Origin: Promethearchaeota archaeon
GTDB lineage: Archaea; Asgardarchaeota; Lokiarchaeia; Sigyniarchaeales; Promethearchaeaceae
DNA: 48,699 bases
Reading direction: 5' to 3'
Assembly: GCA_004524545.1 (NCBI GenBank)
Contig: SDNX01000007.1
Span: 1-48,699, forward strand
Every line of letters starts with the position of its first letter. Positions within the stretch are counted from its first letter, which is position 1. This document shows, one piece after another, positions 25,241 to 32,938 of the stretch. Position numbers and translations under genes: made by a program. The notes beneath the pieces are model-generated. The model had not been told where the DNA came from. It ran no database searches and saw nothing but the letters and a program-made list of their open reading frames with translations.

Positions 25241-26590
25241 TTAGAAATATTTGGTTTTTAGAATTTTTACTAAATTCTCTACTTGCTCCACTGCACTGCC
25301 AATATAATTCCGCGGATTAAGCAATTCATCAATTTCTTGGGAGGAGAAGTGTGAGGATATGACAGGGTGTGAATTAAAAACCTCACGGATGGATTTTTTC
25401 ATCGTTCTGGAATCAATTACGGCGGTTCGGAGGAGTTCATGGGCATCTTGTCTTCCAATTCCTTTACCGACCAGTTCAATCATTATTCTTTCGGATAAAA
25501 TTGCACCATCCGATAAATTCAAGTTTTTTTCAATATTATCAAAATCCAATTCTAACCCTTTGAGAATCGAACGAAGCTGAACAAGCATATAATCCAATAA
25601 TACAAAGGTTTCCGGGAACATAACGCGCTCAGAACCGCTATTCGAAATATCTCGTTCATCTTCGAGAGTGATATTTTCTAAAGCAATATATACATTCGAT
25701 TTAATCACTCGGCTTAATCCGCATAACCGTTCTAGTTTATGAGGGTTTCGCTTCTGAGGCATCGTAGAACTTCCTACTTGTTTTTTCTTAAAAGGTTCAA
25801 AGGTTTCAGCAATTTCATTTCTTTGTAATACCCGAAGATGTCGTGCAACTTTATCAATTGTCCCTGCAATTATGGATAAGACAAGTATCAGTTCTGCATA
25901 ACGGTCTCTTTGAACTACTTGATTCGCAATTAGAACAGAATTAAGGTGGAGAAGTTCCATAACCTTATTCTGGATTTGGATACCATTGTCTCCGAAACTT
26001 GCCATAGTTCCTACAGCACCTGACATTTTACCGACAGATATTCGGGGGAGTAGTTCGTTTAATCTATCAATATGTCTCCCAAATTCTGCAGCCCAAACTC
26101 CAAATCTCATGCCATATGTCGTAGGTAATGCATGTTGACCATGGGTGCGACCTACACATACTAATTTTTTGTGCTTTTGTGCTTGTTCAAGCAATACCGA
26201 CAATACACTCTTAACGTTCTTCAAGATGACATTTGTTGCTTGAGTTAAGATCATAGCATTTGCTGTATCTTCTGTATCATAAGAAGTCGCAGATAAATGC
26301 ACATAATTACCTGCATCTCCCTCACACACTTCTGATACTGCACGAACCATAGCCATTAAATCATGATCGATTTCTTTTTCAATTTCATGGATTCTCTCGA
26401 TAGAGACATATTCAATGGTGGCTTTTTTCAAGATCTCATCTGCAGCCGATTGAGGAATTGTGCCGTATATAGCATGGGCTTGGGCTAGAGCTGCCTCAAC
26501 CTTCATCCAATTCGCAAACTTGTTATTCTGGGAGAAGATTTCTTTCATTTCTTCTGTAAAATATCGATATTCGATGGGGTGTAATACCAT
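25241..26590 (-). CDS. purB: Adenylosuccinate lyase
   Basis: A 449-residue fumarase/aspartase superfamily lyase with two roles in purine synthesis: splitting SAICAR and adenylosuccinate. Motifs: HPIEYRYFTEEM at the N-terminus, HDLMAMVRAVSE, catalytic His in GRTHGQHALPTTYG, and the signature loop VGSSTMPQKRNPHKLE. Length and order are normal for archaeal PurB. It is the first gene of a purB-purM unit, with a strong promoter at 26618-26632. Confidence 0.92.
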   Translation of the reverse strand: MVLHPIEYRYFTEEMKEIFSQNNKFANWMKVEAALAQAHAIYGTIPQSAADEILKKATIEYVSIERIHEIEKEIDHDLMAMVRAVSEVCEGDAGNYVHLSATSYDTEDTANAMILTQATNVILKNVKSVLSVLLEQAQKHKKLVCVGRTHGQHALPTTYGMRFGVWAAEFGRHIDRLNELLPRISVGKMSGAVGTMASFGDNGIQIQNKVMELLHLNSVLIANQVVQRDRYAELILVLSIIAGTIDKVARHLRVLQRNEIAETFEPFKKKQVGSSTMPQKRNPHKLERLCGLSRVIKSNVYIALENITLEDERDISNSGSERVMFPETFVLLDYMLVQLRSILKGLELDFDNIEKNLNLSDGAILSERIMIELVGKGIGRQDAHELLRTAVIDSRTMKKSIREVFNSHPVISSHFSSQEIDELLNPRNYIGSAVEQVENLVKILKTKYF

Positions 26591-26617
26591 GATATATGTA
26601 AACTAACGCTTAACACA

Positions 26618-26632
26618 AATTATATTTTTCGT
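26618..26632 (-). promoter_or_regulatory. BRE-TATA promoter of purB
   Basis: On the minus strand CGAAAAATATAATTT has an A-rich BRE followed by a TATA box, centred about 34 bases before the purB ATG at 26590, predicting a leader of only about 5-10 bases. Confidence 0.5.
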
Positions 26633-26641
26633 GCAGTGTTT

Positions 26642-26651
26642 TGTTTTATAA
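26642..26651 (+). promoter_or_regulatory. TATA-like box of the zinc ribbon-TldD-TldE unit
   Basis: GTTTTATAAAG is centred about 28 bases before the ATG at 26676, consistent with a leaderless first gene. Confidence 0.4.
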
Positions 26652-26675
26652 AGTCTACATCATCAAGAAAGTTTA

Positions 26676-26939
26676 ATGCAAAGAATAATTCCACATTATT
26701 TGATAATTGTTTGTCCAAAATGCGGATTGGTTCAATATATAAAAGAAGGACAAAAATCACGTAAATGTCCCAACTTAAAATGTAAAAAACTAATCGATCC
26801 ACAGCGTGTGATTATTTATGCGCATTCTAGTGATATCCATAAAGCCGTTCAAATTGTGCAACAAATCAAGGAACATAACGTCGACATGCATGAGATCACG
26901 GATATTAAATCAATTCTTGAAGAGGTGGACAATGATTAG
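26676..26939 (+). CDS. DUF1922-like zinc ribbon protein
   Basis: 87 residues. A four-cysteine zinc ribbon CPKCG...CPNLKC near the N-terminus with KEGQKSRKCP between, then a mixed alpha/beta tail with alanine- and charge-rich helix (SSDIHKAVQIVQQIKEH). This resembles the archaeal DUF1922 family (MTH1184-like). No function is established. It is the first gene in a tight unit with tldD and tldE (9-base gap to tldD), so a link to that peptidase is possible. It may be leaderless. Confidence 0.7.
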   Translation: MQRIIPHYLIIVCPKCGLVQYIKEGQKSRKCPNLKCKKLIDPQRVIIYAHSSDIHKAVQIVQQIKEHNVDMHEITDIKSILEEVDND

Positions 26940-26948
26940 GTATGTATT

Positions 26949-28364
26949 ATGGCATCAGAATCCATCCTTGACCTTCCAGTAGATGATCTTTTCCAGAAGC
27001 GTCTTCAAAAATTGCAGAAAAAATGGAATATAGATTATTTTAACACCCGATTCAATGTGAAATCTTCAACCTTAATTCACATTAATAAAGGAAAAATGAA
27101 AGAAAATAAGAGTACAAATACATATGGATTTTCAGTTCAAACTTTTGTAGATGGAGGGTATGGATTTGCTTCCAGTAATGAAATTTCTCTTTCAGAATTG
27201 GACCGAATTTTCGAAAATTCCGCGAAATTAGCAAGATGGAGTAGCACTAAAGCGGAAGAAAAATTCCGAATTAATCCATTGGATCCGATAAAGGTGTCCT
27301 ACGTTCAACCCCAAAAGAAAAATCTATTTGATGTAAGTAATGAGGATAAAATTCAATTTTTATTAAATCAAGATAAGGCAGCAATAGGATATGATTCCAG
27401 GATATCTAATTCAAATTCATATTATATTGATAACGTATCGCATGAAATTATCCACACTTCTGATGATCGTGTAATAGACAAAACCGAAAGTGCCTCACGT
27501 GTTATGATCTTAATCAATTCCAAAGAAGGAACAAATCTGCAGGAAGCCCGAAAGTCAAAAGGAATTACTGGGGGCTTTGAAATTGTTGAGCACGCTAATT
27601 CTCTCGGTTTAGATGCCGCTAAGGAATCAATCGAGAACTTAAGCGCTAAATCGGTTAAAGCGGGTCAATATAACATCATTGCAGACCCATTTCTGGCAGG
27701 CACCTTCATACATGAGGCATTCGGTCATGCATGCGAAGCTGATGGAGTCTTATCAAGAGAAAGCGTGTTATCCGATAAAATTGGTGTTCAAATGGGCAAA
27801 GACATAATAAATGTGATAGATGAACCTGGTTCAAATGGAGATTATGGATTCTTGAAGTACGATTCCGAGGGGATCGAGGCAAAGAAAGTTCAATTAATAG
27901 AAAATGGAATTTTAAAGGAATTTATGCACAGCAGGGAAACTGCAAGCAAAATGGGTTTAGAACCTACGGGAAATGGTAGAGCTGAATCTTTTACATCGAT
28001 TCCTATTGTAAGAATGCGGAATACATATATTGAACCAAGTGATTGGACATTAGAAGAATTGATGGAAGACTTGAAAAATGGGATACTATGTGTATCTTGG
28101 AATTATGGGTATACAGAACCCTCGATTGGGCAATTTATGTTCAAGATGGCACGTGCGTGGGAGATTAGAAATGGAGAAAAAGTCCAATTATTACGGGATG
28201 CAGCATTAGCAGGGATGATGTTGGATATTCTAAATAATATATCCGCTATTGGAAACACTAAATATAGTGATGATGGAACTTGTGGAAAATCCTACCAAGG
28301 AGCTCCGGTTAGTTCGGGATCTCCTTATGTTCGAATCAATGATGTCGTCATTGGAGGTCAATAA
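26949..28364 (+). CDS. tldD: TldD metalloprotease subunit
   Basis: A 471-residue TldD-family peptidase subunit. The zinc site HEAFGH lies at about residue 250 in GTFIHEAFGHACEADGV, and the C-terminal GMMLDILNNISAIGN plus GxCGK-like SDDGTCGKSYQGAPVSSGSP motif bear the third ligand. In bacteria TldD pairs with TldE to form a heterodimeric protease that cleaves unfolded peptides inside a closed chamber. Here tldE follows after 5 bases, so both should be made together. Confidence 0.92.
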   Translation: MASESILDLPVDDLFQKRLQKLQKKWNIDYFNTRFNVKSSTLIHINKGKMKENKSTNTYGFSVQTFVDGGYGFASSNEISLSELDRIFENSAKLARWSSTKAEEKFRINPLDPIKVSYVQPQKKNLFDVSNEDKIQFLLNQDKAAIGYDSRISNSNSYYIDNVSHEIIHTSDDRVIDKTESASRVMILINSKEGTNLQEARKSKGITGGFEIVEHANSLGLDAAKESIENLSAKSVKAGQYNIIADPFLAGTFIHEAFGHACEADGVLSRESVLSDKIGVQMGKDIINVIDEPGSNGDYGFLKYDSEGIEAKKVQLIENGILKEFMHSRETASKMGLEPTGNGRAESFTSIPIVRMRNTYIEPSDWTLEELMEDLKNGILCVSWNYGYTEPSIGQFMFKMARAWEIRNGEKVQLLRDAALAGMMLDILNNISAIGNTKYSDDGTCGKSYQGAPVSSGSPYVRINDVVIGGQ

Positions 28365-28369
28365 CGGAA

Positions 28370-29734
28370 ATGATTGAAAAAATTCAAGAAATCGTCGAAA
28401 AAGCTGGGGACTATTGTTCTACATTCCCAGGTGTGAAATCATGGGATATTATAGGAGGAGCTGTTCAAAGTTCTTCAATTTCTATTGAAAAAGGATTTTT
28501 AAAAACTACAGAGACCTCGGCACACCAGGCTATAAGTATTCGGATATTAGGCGAACAAGGAAAAACGGGAAGCGTAACTATCACAAAAATGTCGTTACCT
28601 TTCATTCAAACCTCAATTGAGAACACCGTGTCGCTCATGAAAGGATCTTTACCGAACCACGATTTTAAAGGTCTTGCAAAACCTGCAGAGAAGTATCCAA
28701 ATATTCAAACACCTTATGATGCAGTCGTAAAAAACCTATCAATTGAAGATACAAGCGATATCGTGGATTCATTTATGAATATAAAGTTTAAAGATGAACG
28801 TATTGTTTCAGTATCAGGAAATTTTTCCTTTTCGGATATCACTTATTCTTTATTAAACTCAAATGGAGTAAATCTTCATGATAAGGAGTCCTCCATTTCC
28901 ATATCTTCAGAAATCACTATGGAAGATGTCATAAAAGGGAATAAAGAAAATTCAAATGGATATGAGGGCCAAATCTATAACTATTTCTCAGAAGTTAATC
29001 CTGAAGAAATTTTTGAATCGGCATATGAAAAAGCAAGGATGGGATTGAAAAAATCAAAAATTTCAACAGATTCTTATCCCGTTATACTAAGCCCCCAAGC
29101 GGTGGTATTATTATTCAATAGAACCATTGCAGCAGCAATAAATGCACAAAATATCTATGAGAAGCGAAGTTTTATGAGAAATCAGCTGGATAAAAAGATC
29201 GCATCGGATCAGTTGGAAATTCGAGATGATCCGTGGCTGAAAGGGGGAATTGCGACTTCGGCATGGGACATGGAAGGCACTCCAACAAAACCATTGAAGA
29301 TAATTGAAAAAGGAGTTTTGAATTCCTACCTACACAATGTGTACACCGGAAATTTATTTGAAGCAGCGAGTACAGGACATGGATCTAGAGGACTTCACTC
29401 AACATCTGTGGGGATTAGCCCATCAAATCTTCAAATTATGCCAGGAAATGAAAATTTAGATGCTATGGTTAAAGGAGTGAAGAAAGGAATTCTTTTGGAA
29501 GCTTCATATGACCAACCAAATATTGTTACTGGGGAATTTTCTGGTTTAATCGCTTCTGGTTTTTTAATTGAAGATGGAGTTGTTAAAAATGCGTTGCGAG
29601 AAAGCACTGTAGGGTTAAATTTCTTTGAGATTTATAAAAATATAGCTGGAATTGGAAAAGAAATCTATCGTAGAGGGTCAAATTACGTCCCATATATTAA
29701 AATTAAAGATATAAAGATAAGCGCGAAAGAATAA
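28370..29734 (+). CDS. tldE: TldE/PmbA peptidase subunit
   Basis: A 454-residue partner of TldD, same fold but without the HExxxH zinc site, as expected. It shares the end pattern GTPTKPLKIIEKGVLNSYLHN, STGHGSRGLHSTSVGISPSN and TGEFSGLIASGFLIEDG with PmbA/TldE proteins. The gene follows tldD with 5 bases between, and converges with the SDR gene with a 2-base gap. Confidence 0.92.
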   Translation: MIEKIQEIVEKAGDYCSTFPGVKSWDIIGGAVQSSSISIEKGFLKTTETSAHQAISIRILGEQGKTGSVTITKMSLPFIQTSIENTVSLMKGSLPNHDFKGLAKPAEKYPNIQTPYDAVVKNLSIEDTSDIVDSFMNIKFKDERIVSVSGNFSFSDITYSLLNSNGVNLHDKESSISISSEITMEDVIKGNKENSNGYEGQIYNYFSEVNPEEIFESAYEKARMGLKKSKISTDSYPVILSPQAVVLLFNRTIAAAINAQNIYEKRSFMRNQLDKKIASDQLEIRDDPWLKGGIATSAWDMEGTPTKPLKIIEKGVLNSYLHNVYTGNLFEAASTGHGSRGLHSTSVGISPSNLQIMPGNENLDAMVKGVKKGILLEASYDQPNIVTGEFSGLIASGFLIEDGVVKNALRESTVGLNFFEIYKNIAGIGKEIYRRGSNYVPYIKIKDIKISAKE

Positions 29735-29736
29735 TA

Positions 29737-30846
29737 TCAATTCTCATCGACAATTGTTTTAAACCATTCAATTGTTCGTTTTAATCCCTTTTTTAGCTGG
29801 ATTTGCGGTTTCCATTTTAATATTTCATTAGCTCGTTTTAATGCAGGTTGACGTCGAACAGGGTCATCTATTGGTAAGGGTTGGTGTATAATTTTGGAAT
29901 TAGAATTTGTTAATTCAATGATCAATTCTGCTAGCTCGACTACTGTGGTCTCAATATTGTTACCGATATTGATTACGGTTCCTTTCGCTTCTGGCGTAGA
30001 AATATCTGTTAAAATAGCTTCTATCTCATCCACAATGTAAGTATAGGAACGAGTTTGTTTGCCATCTCCAAAAATTGTGATATCGTGATCTTGTAATGCT
30101 TGATGGATGAAATTTGGAACAACTCTTCCAAAAGTTTTACCCCAGCGAATACGAGGGCCGTAGGTATTAAATATTCTTACCACCCAAGCATTAATCTGGT
30201 ATTCAAGAATATATGCCATCACAAACGCTTCCCCCGCACGCTTGGATTCATCATAACAAGAACGAGGACCAATTGGATTCACATTTCCAAAATAATCTTC
30301 TGATGTTGGTACGGCATCCGCAGGGGGATTTCCATATACTTCACTGGTAGAAGTATAGAAAAAATCAGCATTGTTCAAATTTGCTATACCCAGTGCATTA
30401 AAGGTGCCGATCGTATTTGACTTTAAAATTGATATGGGATGTCTTTCGAACTCAAATGGAGATGCCCGTGAAGCCATATGCATTACAAGATCGATACGTT
30501 TTACATCAGGAACGCTAAAGGCATGAGGGTGTACTTTTCCGAAATAAATTGGGGTCGCAATATCATGACTGATGAATCGAAAATTTGGATGATTATAGAT
30601 ATGCTCAATATTTTTGGGTTTCCCGCTTGAGAAGTTATCCATGCAGATGACCTTTGCACCTTGAGAAATCAAAACATCGCACACCCATGAGCCTAAAAAT
30701 CCAGCTCCACCAGTCACCAACACAGTTTTATCATTATAAGAAATACCTCGTTGTTGAAGACGTTTATTAATCTCAGTTATGTCTTCTTGAATGATTTTTT
30801 GGATATTGTTCACCAGGTTACGAGTTATTAGTAGGAGCTTTTCCAC
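29737..30846 (-). CDS. NAD-dependent sugar epimerase/decarboxylase (UDP-xylose synthase-like SDR)
   Basis: An extended short-chain dehydrogenase of about 369 residues. The Rossmann motif VLVTGGAGFLGSWV begins near residue 43, preceded by about 40 residues of helix not seen in most relatives. The catalytic STSEVYG and YDESKRAGE motifs are present. The surrounding NVNPIGPRSCYDESKR closely resembles UDP-glucuronate decarboxylase (UDP-xylose synthase) rather than UDP-galactose epimerase. It would supply a nucleotide sugar for glycosylation. A GTG start at 30846 makes it overlap the GTPase gene by 29 bases; a GTG at 30813 removes the overlap and also removes the first 11 residues. Start therefore uncertain. 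Confidence 0.83.
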   Translation of the reverse strand: MEKLLLITRNLVNNIQKIIQEDITEINKRLQQRGISYNDKTVLVTGGAGFLGSWVCDVLISQGAKVICMDNFSSGKPKNIEHIYNHPNFRFISHDIATPIYFGKVHPHAFSVPDVKRIDLVMHMASRASPFEFERHPISILKSNTIGTFNALGIANLNNADFFYTSTSEVYGNPPADAVPTSEDYFGNVNPIGPRSCYDESKRAGEAFVMAYILEYQINAWVVRIFNTYGPRIRWGKTFGRVVPNFIHQALQDHDITIFGDGKQTRSYTYIVDEIEAILTDISTPEAKGTVINIGNNIETTVVELAELIIELTNSNSKIIHQPLPIDDPVRRQPALKRANEILKWKPQIQLKKGLKRTIEWFKTIVDEN

Positions 30847-31432
30847 AATTGGTACATAAAACTAAGTTTTTACTATATTTCTGACCACAATGAGGACATG
30901 TTTGCAATGAACGTTTTACAAGCATTTTCGCAATTTCATCAAATGCTTCTTGAATTCCTAAACCCTCTTTTGCGGAGGTCTCAACATAGTATTCAATTTT
31001 TTTCTTCTTTTTATATCGAAGAGCTTGTTTAGTTGAAATCTTTCGTTGATCAACTAAATCGACTTTGGAAGCAATTAGACAGGTAATTATATCGTTTTCG
31101 GCACCTTTGATAAGGGTATACCAGTTTTCTAAATCTTGGAAACTATTTGGATCGGTAATATCAAAAAGAATAAGAGCAGCGCTAGCACCGGAGCAATATG
31201 CGGGAAATAGCTGCCGAAATTTATTTTCTCCTGCAAAATCCCAGATACTGAATTGAACTGGTACTGGACCTGATGAAATGGATGTATCCGTAACTGTGAC
31301 GGTTTTTACTTCAAATTCTACTCCTATAGTGCTCAAAGTATCTGAATCGAACCGATCATCCACCGCACGACGAATCAAAGAAGTCTTGCCAACTCCTTTC
31401 GAACCCCCGATAACAATTTTCAATTTAATCAT
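30818..31432 (-). CDS. Rab/Ras-like small GTPase with C-terminal zinc ribbon
   Basis: A 204-residue eukaryote-like small GTPase. G1 GGSKGVGKTS at 9-18, switch I Thr in STIGVEF near 34-40, G3 WDFAGE at 64-69, G4 SKVD at 122-125, G5 ETSAKEG at 151-157. The position of the catalytic Gln after AG is Glu here (WDTAGQ in Rab, WDFAGE here), so intrinsic hydrolysis may be weak. Instead of a prenylated Cys tail, residues 179-196 form a zinc ribbon CPHCG...CTNCG. Such GTPases are abundant in Asgard archaea. It overlaps the SDR gene that follows and is divergent from the Rag-like GTPase. Partners and guanine exchange factors are unknown. Confidence 0.93.
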   Translation of the reverse strand: MIKLKIVIGGSKGVGKTSLIRRAVDDRFDSDTLSTIGVEFEVKTVTVTDTSISSGPVPVQFSIWDFAGENKFRQLFPAYCSGASAALILFDITDPNSFQDLENWYTLIKGAENDIITCLIASKVDLVDQRKISTKQALRYKKKKKIEYYVETSAKEGLGIQEAFDEIAKMLVKRSLQTCPHCGQKYSKNLVLCTNCGKAPTNNS

Positions 31433-31472
31433 AATAGAAAACCCATCCCTTTCCCAATTCTACTCTTCCGCT

Positions 31473-31483
31473 AATTTATATAA
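31473..31483 (-). promoter_or_regulatory. TATA box of the Rab-like GTPase gene
   Basis: On the minus strand TTATATAAATT is centred about 46 bases before the ATG at 31432, in a 259-base divergent region (31433-31691) also serving the Rag-like gene. No equally good box was found for the plus strand, and nothing else recognisable was seen in this gap. Confidence 0.45.
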
Positions 31484-31691
31484 CGTACCACCATTTTTGG
31501 ATTATATTTTGGGCTATTGGATCCTTTTTAGTTTAGTACCATTAATCATTTGTCCGTATTTTATTTAAATAATTTCCATTTTCCTACTGATAGAGGAATT
31601 GAATGGATCCAAGACAAAAATCATTAAGGGACTTCTAACCTAAAATCTAGTGATTCATCGAATAATAAGATGGGATGAAGGCGAGTGAGCT

Positions 31692-32900
31692 ATGGAAAGT
31701 TCGATACGGATCCCCGGAACAAGCTGGAACATGAAAATCTACCAATTAGATGATTCTTATAATGGATCTACTATCATAGTTGAGTATATTAAAGGAATTC
31801 ATGTCATGCATCAATTTATTCTTGAAAAAGAGGGATCTCTTGAAGAGATAATGCGGCAATTCTTAGAACGAGAGAATTTATCTATCCCAGATAATCGTTT
31901 ACAGAATTTTATCAACCTACATAGTGGTCAGATATATAAATTTGAGAATAAAAAATCAAAACAGAAGAAAAGTACTATTAAATCCATGATGAACTTAACA
32001 GAAATGAAAGATAAGAAAATCATCATGATGGGTTTGTCAGGGGTGGGAAAAACCTCTATGTATCGAGTTGTTTTCGAGCATAAAAAATGGTGGGATCTAA
32101 AAGCTGTGACCCCTACTGAAGGAATTCAACAATATGAACAAACGGTGAACTCTTTAAAAGATTTCAAATTATACATTATGGATTTTGCAGGAACCCATCA
32201 AGACTTTAAGGAGTATCAAAATATTCCAGAAGAGTTATTCCCCTCAACTTCTGCACTAGTTTATGTGATTGATGCTTCTGATCCAGAATCCCTCCATGAT
32301 TCGGTTAATAAATTTGCTTGGGCAGCAAGTCAGATGTCATTATATGCTCCTGAGGGGAAAATATTTTGCTTACTTCATAAAACGGACTTAGCGAGTAAAG
32401 TGGATGATTTTCAAGGAATGTCCGACTTCATTGAAAATAGCATAAACGGATCTCGACTCTCTATCCAGGTTATTCCCACAACCGTTCGAAATAATACCAT
32501 TTTCCATGCATGGGAGCAAATTTTTAAATCTTTGATCCCAAAAAGTAAAACTTTGAATATTCTAGCCCAGACTCTCAAAGAAAAAATGGGAGTTTACAAT
32601 TTGGTGGTATTAGAAAAAAGAACGGGATTTGCAATTTGTAGTTCATCCAGCCTATTTGATAGTGAAGTTTTAGTAGGTACTTTTAACAAAGTCTGGCATC
32701 AATTGGGAGGCTTAGCTGATGATTTAGAACTTGCAGGTCTTCAGAAAATTACTTGCCTTTTGGGTAATGGATATTTATTTTTAGAAGAGTTTGCGCAAAA
32801 CTTGATTATTGTCTTGATCAGTCCAAAACTCGAGTTAATCGATGAATACAAAGATTCACTCGACCAATTTAAAAATGAAATTACTAAGGCAGTCTTATAA
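31692..32900 (+). CDS. Rag/Gtr-like GTPase with C-terminal roadblock-type domain
   Basis: A 402-residue protein. Residues 1-105 are an unrecognised N-terminal domain ending in a lysine-rich linker. The GTPase domain spans about 108-285: G1 GLSGVGKTS (114-122), TPTEGIQ switch I, G3 DFAG (164-167), G4 HKTD (229-232). Several stretches are very like RagA: GKIFCLLHKTDL, then TTVRNNTIFHAWEQIFKSLIP. After it, residues ~285-402 (LVVLEKRTGFAICS and following) match the C-terminal roadblock domain by which Rag GTPases dimerise. The residue after DFAG is Thr-His rather than Gln-Asp (GGQD in RagA), so the catalytic glutamine appears absent. In eukaryotes Rag proteins signal amino-acid supply to TORC1; that role here is only inference. 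Confidence 0.85.
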   Translation: MESSIRIPGTSWNMKIYQLDDSYNGSTIIVEYIKGIHVMHQFILEKEGSLEEIMRQFLERENLSIPDNRLQNFINLHSGQIYKFENKKSKQKKSTIKSMMNLTEMKDKKIIMMGLSGVGKTSMYRVVFEHKKWWDLKAVTPTEGIQQYEQTVNSLKDFKLYIMDFAGTHQDFKEYQNIPEELFPSTSALVYVIDASDPESLHDSVNKFAWAASQMSLYAPEGKIFCLLHKTDLASKVDDFQGMSDFIENSINGSRLSIQVIPTTVRNNTIFHAWEQIFKSLIPKSKTLNILAQTLKEKMGVYNLVVLEKRTGFAICSSSSLFDSEVLVGTFNKVWHQLGGLADDLELAGLQKITCLLGNGYLFLEEFAQNLIIVLISPKLELIDEYKDSLDQFKNEITKAVL

Positions 32901-32938
32901 TTCACAAATTTTTTTTTAGAGGTTCCATTATAACATCC

